This document shows positions 1 through 8,558 of a stretch of DNA of 64,000 nucleotides, one piece after another; the stretch's first letter is position 1; each line of letters opens with the position of its first letter. Origin of the DNA: Pseudomonas monteilii (GTDB taxonomy: Bacteria > Pseudomonadota > Gammaproteobacteria > Pseudomonadales > Pseudomonadaceae); NCBI GenBank assembly GCA_001534745.1, contig CP013997.1, positions 2,418,001 to 2,482,000 of the forward strand, written 5' to 3'. The position numbers and the translations under genes were made by a program. Under the pieces are notes generated by a model. The model was not told the DNA's origin. It worked only from the letters and a program-made list of their open reading frames with translations, and ran no database searches.

Positions 1-697
<697 letters not shown>

Positions 698-701
<4 letters not shown>

Positions 702-1561
702 GGGTGACGGCCCTCCAGGCGTTGTTGCAGGTAGCGGCCCGCCACCGTGGTCGACAGGGTCGTCAGCACGATGAACAGGCCAGGGAAGAAGGTCAGCCAC
801 CAGGCATTGGCGATGAAGTCACGGCCCATCGACAGCATGGTGCCCCACTCCGGCGCCGGTGGCCGGGCACCCAGGCCGAGGAAGCTCAGGGCCGAGGCCC
901 AGACGATCGCCTGGCCGACGCCCATGGTCAGGGTCACCACCAGCGGCCGCATGGCGTTGGGCAGCAGCTGGCGCAGGATGATGCGCCGGCGGGAATGGCC
1001 CAGGGCCTGCGCCGCTTCGATGTAGCCGGCGTTGCGCACGGCGCGCACCTGCCCGCGGACCAGCCGCGCATAGCCCGGTGCGCCGCCCAAGCCGGTGGCG
1101 ACGATCAGCGGGCCGAGGCCACTGCCGAAGATCGCCACGAACAGCAGCGCCAGGATCAGGCTGGGAAAGGCGAACAGCACCTCCAGCACCCAGCCCACGC
1201 TGCGGTCCAGGCGGGCGCCGCCCAGGCCGCCCAGCAGCCCCAGGACGATGGCCAGGCCCATCGCCAGTGCCGTGGCCGCCACGCCGATGAACAGGCTCTG
1301 GCGCGTGCCGTGGACGATGCGCGCGAAGATGTCGCGGCCGGACTGATCGGTTCCCAACCAATGCGCCGCGCTGGGGGGCTGGAACGCCTCGCGGGGCACG
1401 ATCGCCAGCGGGTCGAGGGGTGTGAAGGCTTGCGGCACCAGAGCCGCCAGCAGCAGCGCCGCGAGAAACGCCAGGGCCAGGCTGGCGCCCCAGGGCGGCA
1501 AGCGCCAGGTGCGTTGACGGCGTGGCGCCAGCCGGGGTGCATCGAGGGTCAGGTCGGTCAT
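698..1561 (-). CDS. ABC importer permease, DppC-like
   Basis: Inner-membrane permease of 287 residues. It has an N-terminal DppC/OppC-type segment with one membrane span, the family sequence HWLGTDQSGRDIFARI near residues 67-82, and a binding-protein-dependent transport domain. The EAA loop that contacts the ATPase is visible as EAAQALGHSRRRII. The ATG at 1561 overlaps the stop of the DppB-like gene (ATGA), and its own stop overlaps the ATPase start. The frame is intact, but the gene sits downstream of two disrupted genes (binding protein and DppB-like permease), so its product probably has no complete transporter to join. Function is known from the family; the substrate is not visible. Confidence 0.9.
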
Positions 1562-2549
1562 CGTGGCTGCTCCTGTTGACGCGGGTCGATCCAGAGGTAG
1601 AGCAGGTCCACCCCGATGTTGGCCAGTACATAGACGGCAGCGACCACCAGGCTGATGCCGATCACCAGCGGCATGTCCTGGGCGATCACCGCCTGGTACA
1701 GCTGCCGCCCGATGCCGCGGCGCGAGAAGATCACCTCGCACACCACGGCGCCACTCATCAGCGCGCCGATCGCCCAGCCCGACAGCGAGATCCCCGGGAG
1801 CAAGGCATGGCGCAGCGCGTGGCGAAAGCGCACGGCCAGATCGCTGAGGCCGCGGGTGCGCGCGGTCAGCACGAAGGGTTGTTCGAGGGTCAGCTCGAGG
1901 GATTCGCGGGTGACCTGGGCGATGAACCCGGCCAGCGGTATGGCCAGGGAGAACGCCGGCAGCACCAGCGCCGTCAGGCTGTCGCTGCCGGCCGGCGGGA
2001 ACCAGCGCAGGCCGAAGGCGAACACGGCCAGCAGCACGATTCCCAGCCAGAAATGCGGCAGCGCGGCGCTCACGGTCTCGACTAGCGACGCCAGCCCCCG
2101 ACCAGACGCCCGCGCCCGGCGGTCAGCACGGTGAGCAGCAGTACCAGCACCCAGGCCAGCAGCAGCGAGGCGACCGTCAGCTCGAACGTCGCGCCGCCCT
2201 GCTCGGCGAGCACCCGGGTCACGGGCATGTGCTGGGTGTACGAGGCGCCCAGGTCGCCTTGCAGCAGGCGCCCCAGGTAGGCGACGTACTGCACCGCCAA
2301 GGGCTTGTCCAACCCGTATTCCTGGCGGGTGGCCTCGAGGGTTTCCGGGGTGGGGTTGCCGCTGGCACCGCCCAGAATCGCCAGCACCGGGTCCCCCGGC
2401 ATCAGTCGCAGGGCGAAGAAAGTCAGCGTGGCGACCGCCCACAGTACCAGCAGGCCGCCCAGCAGGCGGATGCCGGCACGACGGCCGAGCGCAGCGAGGC
2501 GTTCACGGCGCAGCGCGCGCGTGTCCGAGGTCGTGATGAAGGCGGTCAT
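1558..2549 (-). pseudogene. ABC importer permease, DppB-like, frameshifted
   Basis: The N-terminal part (from ATG 2549) and C-terminal part of a DppB/OppB permease lie in different frames. The first frame runs about 150 codons and then ends at a TAG at 2082-2084. The second carries the rest, including HFWLGIVLLAVFAFGLRWFP and the EAA loop (RTRGLSDLAVRFRHALRHA). The break lies at a run of five G on the coding strand (2095-2099). Adding one G restores LVGGLASLVETV and a 330-residue protein, and the 992-nt span becomes a multiple of three. Either a true one-base deletion or a homopolymer sequencing error explains this. The start overlaps the binding-protein stop (ATGA). The early stop is ~520 nt before the DppC-like start, so translational coupling to it would be broken. 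Confidence 0.85.
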
Positions 2550-4186
2550 GGCGTCACCCAGGCGTCATAGAGGGAGGTCACCGCCAAGGACGATTCCAGG
2601 CGCACGCCATGGGCGGTCCTGTACACGCCCAGGCGTGTGCTTTGCGGGTAGGTCACCAGCTGCAGGTACTGCGCGGCGGCCTGCTGTTGCGCACGCAGGT
2701 AGCGTGCGCGGCGTTGCTGCGGGTCCTGGGTGGCCAGGGCACTGTCCATCAGGGCATCGAACCCGGCGTCGGAATAGCCCGCGGTGTTCTGGTGATAGCC
2801 GCCCACGCCAGCGGGCTGGATGAACGCCGAGCCGAAGATGATGCGCAACACGTCCGGGGTGTTGGTGTTTCAGTAGCCGAGGCGGATGTCGTAGTCCCAG
2901 GCGGCCTGGCGTGCGGTGGTCTGGGTGTCGCTCATCTGCTCCAGGACCAGGTCGAACCCGACCTGGCGCGTGGTCGCCTGCACCTGCTCCCAGAGGGTCT
3001 GCTCGGACGGCGGCGTACGGGTGCCGATCAACACGGTGACCTGGAGGCGTTTGCCGTGTTTGGTTCGATAGCCCTGCGCATCGCGCCCGGTCCAGCCGGC
3101 CTGATCGAGCAGCTGGGCCGCACGGGCTGGGTCGTAGTCCTGGACGTGCTCGAAGTCCGGGCTGTAGAACGGCGTGGCCGCGCTCAGCGGACCGCCGGCC
3201 CGTGGGAATTCACCGAAGTACACACTCTTGAGCGCGCCCTCGACGTCGGCGCTGCGCACGAAGGCTTCGCGCACCCGGACATCGTCGAACGGCGCGCGAC
3301 GGATGTTGAAGGTGCCATTGGTGGGGTTGCCGGGGCGCTGGGCGATGATCAGCTCGACGTCCGGGTTGCGCCGCGCTGCTTCGTGGGACTCGGGCGGCAG
3401 TGCCTCGATCACGTCGACCTCGCCGGCCTGCAGCGAGGCGAAACGCACCGACGGCTCCTGAATGAAGGTCCAGGTGATGCCGTCGAGGTAGGCCGGGCCT
3501 TGATGCCGGGCGGTGGGCGGCGCCCAGTCGTAGTCGGGATTGCGGGCCAGCAGCACCCGGCTCTGGCGCTCCCAGCGCACCACCTTGAACGGGCCGCTGC
3601 CGACCGGCGACTCGCAGTTCGCTTCACGGCTGCGCACCAGCGCGGTGGGCGACTGCATGCCCAGAAAGCCCTGCGCCAGCACTTCCAGGAACGCGGCATA
3701 GGGCGTCGCCAGCTCGACCACGGCCGTGTACTCGTCGATGACCTGGGTACCGCGGTACTGGCGGATGTAACCGCCTGCGGTGCTGGACTGGGTCTTGGGG
3801 TCGGTGATGTGGTCGAGGTTGGCCTTGAGCGCTGCCGCGTTGAACGGTGTGCCGTCGGTGAAGCGCACGTCGTGGCGCAGGTGAAAGGTATAGCGCAGGC
3901 CGTCGGCCGACACGTCCCAGCGCGTGGCCAGCCAGGGGCCGATGTGACCGTCGGCGTCCATGGACACCAGTGAGTCGAGGTACTGCTGGGCGAGGAAGAC
4001 TTGCGGCATGTCGCCGGCTACGTGGGGATCGAGGCAGGTGGGCTCGCGATCGGTGGCATAGACCAGCGTGCCGCCATGGACCGGCTGGTCGCTCTGGACC
4101 CGGGTCGGTTCGGCGCGTTCGCAACCGCCCGTGGCCAGGGCGGCGATGGCGAGCCAGGGGATGAGAGGATGGGTCGTGACGTTCAA
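2546..4186 (-). pseudogene. Dipeptide-type ABC substrate-binding lipoprotein with in-frame stop
   Basis: Periplasmic solute-binding protein of the DppA/OppA family (SBP_bac_5), 546 residues if read through. A TTG at 4186 is the likely start: AGGAG lies five bases upstream and the reading then gives a lipoprotein signal ending in ATGGC. Family features include HGGTLVYATDREPTCLDPH and GSGPFKVVRWERQSRVLLARNPDYD. At codon 439 (2870-2872) the sequence reads TAC TGA AAC where LGYWNTNTPD would be expected. The same frame continues without interruption for ~107 further codons to a TGA at 2546. This is a point nonsense change (TGG to TGA), not an indel. The truncated product would lose the C-terminal fifth, which helps form the binding lobe. 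The alternative of a base-calling error cannot be excluded from this sequence alone. Confidence 0.85.
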
Positions 4187-4563
4187 GGTCGCTCCTGCAG
4201 ATGACGATGCGCGATGGCGTTGGGGGGACGACTGCAGGAGTTGTGCCGGGTTCGAATCGCCCGTGTTTGCTGGGCTTGCCGGGGGTGTGCAGGCGGCGTG
4301 TGATCGATCGGGCGGGCAAAGTGTCCGGGGGCTGTTGCTGGACGGACAGTACGAACCGACGTGCGCGATTGGCGTCCGGTCCGGCGCCGCCTGCATCGCG
4401 GGCAAGCCCGCTCCCACAGGTCCGTGGCAGTCTGTCTCACCGCGATGACCGCTCCCACAGGTCCGTGGCAGCCTGTCTCACCGCGATGAGGCAGGGCATT
4501 GCGATCCGTGTGGGAGCGGGCTTGCCCGCGATGGCGTCCGGTCCGTCACCGCCGGCTTCGAGG
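4187..4563. other. Intergenic segment with REP-like repeats
   Basis: No gene is supported here. The stretch splits the operon between the degenerate ATPase and the binding-protein gene. It holds the RBS of the latter (AGGAG just upstream of TTG 4186) and a cluster of REP-like repeats described separately. The REP pair could act as a transcription attenuator or mRNA-stabilising element between the upstream oxidoreductase genes and the downstream transporter genes. That role is inference. Confidence 0.6.
4397..4530. repeat. REP pair with a 41-bp tandem duplication
   Basis: CGCGGGCAAGCCCGCTCCCA at 4397-4416 faces an inverted copy, TGTGGGAGCGGGCTTGCCCG, starting at 4509, giving a convergent REP doublet. 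Between them a 41-bp unit beginning CTCCCACAGGTCCGTGGCAG occurs twice in tandem (4411-4451 and 4452-4492), differing at only a few positions. This core is typical of intergenic REP families in P. putida group genomes. Confidence 0.8.
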
Positions 4564-5340
4564 TCAAGCCCGCAACGGACCGTCCACGACCCTGCCCCCC
4601 TTCAGGATCACGGTGCGGTCGCTCAACGGTCCCAGCGCATCCAGCGTGTGGGCGATGCACAGGCAGGCCAGGGCGCGTTCCCGCGTGAGCGTGGCAAGCA
4701 GCGCCAGCAGGCGCGCCTGGACGGTGCCCTCGAGGTTCGAGCCGGTGGTGTCAGCCACCAGCACGCGCGGCCTGAGCGCCAGGGTGCGGGCGATGACCAG
4801 ACGCTGTCGCTGCTCACTGGACAGCTCCAGCGGACGACGGTCGAGCACGGCTGCGGGCAACTGCACCCGCTCGAGCAAGGCGATACCTTCGGGGCGGCGC
4901 AGCTGACGTGGCACCCCGGCCTGGGCCAAGGCCTGGCCGAGCACCCGCCAGACACTATGACGCAGGTCGAAGCAGGCCGAAGGCGCAAGCAGAACGGCTT
5001 GAATCCCCTGCGGGCGCTGGCTGTGTGGCCAGCTCGAGGCAGCCAGCCAATCGTGACCGTCGAGCCAGACCTGACCCTGGTCGGCCGACGCCAGCCCGGC
5101 CAGGATCTGGCCCAGGACGCCCACACTGCCCTCGCCGACCACGCCCACAGTCTGCCCTGCGTCGAGCTGGAAGGCGACGTCATCGAGCACGGTGCGCCAC
5201 CGGCCCTGCGGTCCGAGGAGTGTCTTGCCCAACCCGTGGACCTCGAGCAGCGGTCTCGCCGGCGAGGCGTGAGGGGCCGGCTTCACGGTGCAGGATTGGG
5301 CAGGCGCCGATGCGCGGCCTGCACCGTTGCAGTGGGGCAT
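4564..5340 (-). CDS. Degenerate ABC ATPase (DppF-like pseudo-ATPase)
   Basis: This 258-residue frame aligns along its length with a DppF-type ABC ATPase, but the nucleotide-handling motifs have changed. Walker A reads GEGSVGVL, with Val and Leu replacing the invariant Lys and Ser/Thr. The signature reads LSSEQRQR instead of LSGGQ-QR, and Walker B reads VADTTGSNLE instead of ADEPTSALD, losing the catalytic Glu. The Q-loop glutamine appears lost (VLLAPS). The H-loop His survives (CIAHTL). The frame has no internal stop, so the protein may still be made and could serve as a non-hydrolysing partner of the intact ATPase at 1-701. The ATG at 5340 has no clear RBS, and a better placed ATG (5354) opens a short different frame, so the 5' end may also be damaged. 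It lies 47 nt after the monooxygenase gene in the same operon. Confidence 0.7.
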   Translation of the reverse strand: MPHCNGAGRASAPAQSCTVKPAPHASPARPLLEVHGLGKTLLGPQGRWRTVLDDVAFQLDAGQTVGVVGEGSVGVLGQILAGLASADQGQVWLDGHDWLAASSWPHSQRPQGIQAVLLAPSACFDLRHSVWRVLGQALAQAGVPRQLRRPEGIALLERVQLPAAVLDRRPLELSSEQRQRLVIARTLALRPRVLVADTTGSNLEGTVQARLLALLATLTRERALACLCIAHTLDALGPLSDRTVILKGGRVVDGPLRA

Positions 5341-5387
5341 AGGCGGTCATGCATGGCGGGCAGTTCCTTGGGTCGAATGAACATCGG

Positions 5388-6749
5388 TCAGCGCGCCACG
5401 CGGGCGGCAATGGGCGTGGTCGGGAGGCTGTACTGGTTGACGGCCTTGGGCAGGCCCAGGTGCTCGCGCAGGGTGCTGCCCTGGTACTCGCGCCGGAACA
5501 GCCCACGGCGCTGCAGGATCGGCACGACATGGTCGACGAACACCTCCACCCCGGACGGAAACAGGTCGGGCATGATGTTGAAGCCATCGCCCGCGCCGGC
5601 AAGGAACCACTCGACCAGGGTGTCGGCCACCTGCTCGGGCGTGCCGACCATCAGACGATGACCGACCAGGATGCGCCGCGACAGCTGGCGGATGCTCAGG
5701 TTTTCCCGCCGGGCAAGGTTCAGCTGGGCTTCGAGAAAGCCCTGCGACCCCCGCTCGAACGCTGCCACTTCGCCAATCCGTGCCCAGGGCAGTGGCGCGT
5801 CCGGGTCCAGTTCGCTGGCGTCGATGCCGATGCGCCCGGCCACCTGCTGCAGCAGTCCGTGCTCGCCATGCCAGGCATTGAGCTGGTCAAAACGGGCGTG
5901 GGCCTCGGCCTCGGTGCTGCCGATCACGGTGGACAACCCGGGCATGACCTTCAAGTGTGCAGGGTTGCGCCCCCAGGCCTGTGCACGGGCCTTCATCTCG
6001 CGGTAGAAGGCCTGACCGTCGGCCAGGGTAGTCTGGGTGGTGAAGATCGCATCGGCATAGCGCGACCCGAGCGCCTTGCCACCTTCGGAGGAACCGGCCT
6101 GGACCAGCACCGGCCGCCCCTGGGGCGAACGGGGCAGATTCAGCGGGCCCTTGACCGTGAAGTGCTGGCCGTGAAAGTCCAGGGTATGGACCTTGGCCGG
6201 ATCGGCGTAGCGCCCGCCGATCCGGTCACCGACCAGGGCGTCCTCCTCCCAGCTGTCCCACAGCTTGAACGTGACGTCGATGAACTCGTCGGCGCGTGCA
6301 TAGCGGTCGACATGCAGCGGTGCACCGGCCAGGCCGAAGTTCTGCGCCGCGGCGTCGGCGGCGTTGGTGACCGCGTTCCAGGCGGCGCGGCCACGGCTGA
6401 TGTGGTCCAGCGAAGCGATGCGCCGGGCCAGGTTGAAGGGCTCGTTGTAGGTGGTCGAGGCGGTGGCGATCACCCCGATGCGCGAGGTCGCCGCCGCGAT
6501 CGCGGTGAGCAGTACGGTCGGCTCCAGGCGTGCGCTCGGGTGCTGGGCCACGTCACCGGCGAGCGCCGGGGTGTCGGCCAGGAAGATCGCGTCCAGGCAA
6601 CCGCGCTCCGAGGTGCGGGCGATGTCGCGGTAGTAGTCGATGTCGGCACAGGCATCGACCGGTGCTTCGCCTTGACGCCAGGCGGCGGCATGGGCGCCGA
6701 AGCCGAGGATGTTCATGCCCAGGCTCATCTGTTGAGGGGTGGTGCTCAT
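5388..6749 (-). CDS. NtaA/SnaA/DszA-family FMN-dependent monooxygenase
   Basis: Luciferase-like flavin monooxygenase of 453 residues, the normal length for the NtaA/SnaA/SoxA(DszA) family. It acts in the cytoplasm with reduced FMN supplied by a separate reductase, and relatives oxidise sulfones, sulfides or chelators. Family signatures visible are GFGAHAAAWRQ (about 17-27), NEPFNLARRIASLDHISRGR, WNAVTNAADAAAQNFG, and VLVQAGSSEGGKALGSRYAD. The gene follows the SfnB-like dehydrogenase by 15 nt, so the two are co-transcribed, probably from the sigma-54 type promoter at 8167-8182. The pair plus the importer matches the usual sulfur-starvation gene set of Pseudomonas. Exact substrate unknown. The frame is intact. 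Confidence 0.9.
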   Translation of the reverse strand: MSTTPQQMSLGMNILGFGAHAAAWRQGEAPVDACADIDYYRDIARTSERGCLDAIFLADTPALAGDVAQHPSARLEPTVLLTAIAAATSRIGVIATASTTYNEPFNLARRIASLDHISRGRAAWNAVTNAADAAAQNFGLAGAPLHVDRYARADEFIDVTFKLWDSWEEDALVGDRIGGRYADPAKVHTLDFHGQHFTVKGPLNLPRSPQGRPVLVQAGSSEGGKALGSRYADAIFTTQTTLADGQAFYREMKARAQAWGRNPAHLKVMPGLSTVIGSTEAEAHARFDQLNAWHGEHGLLQQVAGRIGIDASELDPDAPLPWARIGEVAAFERGSQGFLEAQLNLARRENLSIRQLSRRILVGHRLMVGTPEQVADTLVEWFLAGAGDGFNIMPDLFPSGVEVFVDHVVPILQRRGLFRREYQGSTLREHLGLPKAVNQYSLPTTPIAARVAR

Positions 6750-6764
6750 GTGCGTGCTCTCCGT

Positions 6765-8033
6765 TCAGACTGCGCTGGCTTCATCGTTCGCGCGCTGCCC
6801 GGGCGCCACGTCGAGTTGACGGGCGCGCCAGGCGGCGGCCGGGCTGATGCCGTTGAGGTAGTAATCGCCCAGCGCCTGTTCGCGGTAGATCGCCGGGTTG
6901 TGCGAGGCCAGGGTGCGGGCATTGCGCCAGTGACGGTCGAAGCGCCGCTGGTTGCTGGTGGCCGAAGCGCCGCCCACCTCGAACAGCAACGTAGTGGCTT
7001 CCAGCACCTGGGCCAGGACGATCTGCTGGGCTTGATACACCTGCACCTCGGCCTCGGTGTAATGCTGCTCGGTGACGGCGCCCGCCTGCACGGCCTCGGC
7101 CACCGTCTGCAAGGCTTTGCCAATGGCACTGACCTGTGCCTCGGCCGCGAAGGCCAGGCTCGACAAGCGACCGATCACCCGCTGCACCAGCGGATCGTCG
7201 GCCGGACGTGACTGACCCGGCACGCCAAAGGCGCGGGTACGTCCCTGGACGAAGGCGACGGCATCGGCCAGGACGGCCCGGGCGATGCCGGCCAGCGTGG
7301 CCAGGTGGACCGCCTGGTAGAAGGCGCTGAGGTAGGATTCGGCGCGCAGCTCACCTTTGGCGAAGCGCCGCAGCACCTGATGGGCCGGGATTTCCACGGC
7401 GGCGAAACGGGTGGTGCCGCTGCCGGTCAGGCGCTGGCCGAAGCCGTCCCAGTCGTCGAGGACCTGCACACCGGGCGCCGAGGTCGGCACCACCACGCTG
7501 ACGAAGTCCTCGCCTTCGCTGGCGATCGCGGCGATCCAGTCCGCATAGAGGGTACCGGTGCAGTAGAACTTCTCGCCGTCGAGCCGGTAGGCCGCCGATT
7601 CGTCTGCAGGGGACACGCGCGTAAGCGTCACGCTGTTACCGGTGCTGTCGGTACGCTCGGCCATGGCCGCGCCCCATAGCTCGCCGGCGGCCACCTTGGG
7701 CAGCCACAGCGCCTGGGAGGCCGGGTCGCGAGCGGACAAACGCCCTTCGACGAAGCCCAGGTGCGCCCGAACGATCTGCGGCAAATTCGAGTCCGCCTCG
7801 CCCAGGCGCACCAGCTGGCGCAACAGCTGAGGCAGGCTCACCCCCAGGCCGCCCTGCTCACGCGGCACACGCAGCGCGCCGAAACCGGCGTCACGCAGCC
7901 AGGCCACCGGTTCGAAGGCCAATTCGCGCTGCTGCTCGCGAGTGACGGCCCCCGCACGGATGCGTGCGAACACTGGTGCGAAATGGGCGTCGAGCGCCGC
8001 ATCGGTCATGGGAGGTTGAAAAGGTAGGGTCAT
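6765..8033 (-). CDS. SfnB/DszC-like acyl-CoA dehydrogenase-fold flavoprotein
   Basis: 422-residue protein with the three-part acyl-CoA dehydrogenase fold: helical N-terminus (FARIRAGAVTREQQRELAFE), middle beta domain (LWGAAMAERTDSTGN, DGEKFYCTGTLYADWIA) and C-terminal helical bundle. In this subfamily (SfnB, DszC, related flavin monooxygenases) the fold is used for oxygenation of organosulfur compounds rather than for fatty acid oxidation. The start at 8033 is chosen because CAGGAG lies just upstream and the methionine fits the family N-terminus (MTLPFQPPMTD). It is the first gene of the minus-strand operon and has a strong sigma-54 promoter match about 135 bp upstream. The C-terminal DVAPGQRANDEASAV ends normally. 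Substrate unknown. Confidence 0.88.
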   Translation of the reverse strand: MTLPFQPPMTDAALDAHFAPVFARIRAGAVTREQQRELAFEPVAWLRDAGFGALRVPREQGGLGVSLPQLLRQLVRLGEADSNLPQIVRAHLGFVEGRLSARDPASQALWLPKVAAGELWGAAMAERTDSTGNSVTLTRVSPADESAAYRLDGEKFYCTGTLYADWIAAIASEGEDFVSVVVPTSAPGVQVLDDWDGFGQRLTGSGTTRFAAVEIPAHQVLRRFAKGELRAESYLSAFYQAVHLATLAGIARAVLADAVAFVQGRTRAFGVPGQSRPADDPLVQRVIGRLSSLAFAAEAQVSAIGKALQTVAEAVQAGAVTEQHYTEAEVQVYQAQQIVLAQVLEATTLLFEVGGASATSNQRRFDRHWRNARTLASHNPAIYREQALGDYYLNGISPAAAWRARQLDVAPGQRANDEASAV

Positions 8034-8166
8034 GCGAACTCCTGGCGAGGGAATGACTGGGCGGTGGGTCGTGTCGACCATGGGGTCTCCGCGAGGCGGA
8101 TTGCAGACACGCCAGCCTCCACGGACACGTCGCTCCGGCTCGATGGCCATAAGGTCAAGAGGTGAT

Positions 8167-8182
8167 TGCAGAAGTCGTGCCA
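8167..8182 (-). promoter_or_regulatory. Sigma-54 (-24/-12) promoter of the SfnB-like operon
   Basis: On the minus strand the sequence reads TGGCACGACTTCTGCA. It matches the RpoN consensus TGGCACG-N4-TTGCA at all but one position and has the correct GG to GC spacing. Transcription would start around 8155, leaving a leader of ~120 nt before ATG 8033. In P. putida, sulfur-scavenging genes are known to be controlled by sigma-54 and the activator SfnR, so the match is consistent with the operon's content. Confidence 0.7.
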
Positions 8183-8255
8183 GCGCTAAGACCCCGTATT
8201 CATGGGGCCCTGGCGCCCTGCGGCACGTGACGGCGCAGGACAAACTGTCCGAGGG

Positions 8256-8273
8256 CTGTTGGGTCAGCAACAG
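8256..8273. promoter_or_regulatory. Candidate activator-binding inverted repeat
   Basis: CTGTTG GGTCAG CAACAG is a perfect 6-6-6 inverted repeat. It lies between the two divergent sigma-54 type promoters, ~75 bp upstream of one and ~190 bp upstream of the other, where an enhancer-binding protein would bind. The identity of the protein is a guess (SfnR-like). Confidence 0.35.
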
Positions 8274-8463
8274 TGAGTGTCGAGCGTGCAGGGCCCTCGC
8301 CTTCAGTCATGGGCTTATAACCGCGACTGTCCGGCACGCGACACCCAACCGACAGTGCCTGCAACGGTGTGGCCACCTGGCACGCCGCCTCCGAGGGTCC
8401 TTGCGCACTCCAGTTCCCTCCTCGACCCCATGCACGCTGGCGCACACGGCGCTAGCCCAGGCC

Positions 8464-8479
8464 TGGCATGGAACCTGCT
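8464..8479 (+). promoter_or_regulatory. Candidate sigma-54 promoter of the TonB receptor gene
   Basis: TGGCATGGAACCTGCT keeps the GG and GC pairs in the correct -24/-12 spacing and differs from the RpoN consensus at two positions. It lies ~80 bp before the receptor ATG at 8559. It is weaker than the opposite promoter at 8167-8182, but its position and the shared theme support it. Confidence 0.5.
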
Positions 8480-8558
8480 CTACCCCCCTTCGTTGGCCTG
8501 ACTATGCCCATAGAACGCCGAGGACCATTTGCCATGCGACCGTTTAGGGGAATCATCG

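Larger units (their letters stand above)
8034..8558. other. Divergent regulatory region between the sulfur operon and TonB receptor gene
   Basis: No gene is supported in these 525 bp. The region contains two outward-facing sigma-54 type promoter matches (8167-8182 minus, 8464-8479 plus). Between them are candidate activator sites, including the inverted repeat CTGTTG-N6-CAACAG at 8256-8273 and two further CTGTCCG-type words (near 8246 and 8327). Such spacing between two -24/-12 promoters fits a shared enhancer-binding activator. Confidence 0.55.

Noticed and set aside
4508..4530. Rho-independent terminator in the operon gap
   Set aside because: The palindrome is the REP core itself and has no T-tract on either strand.
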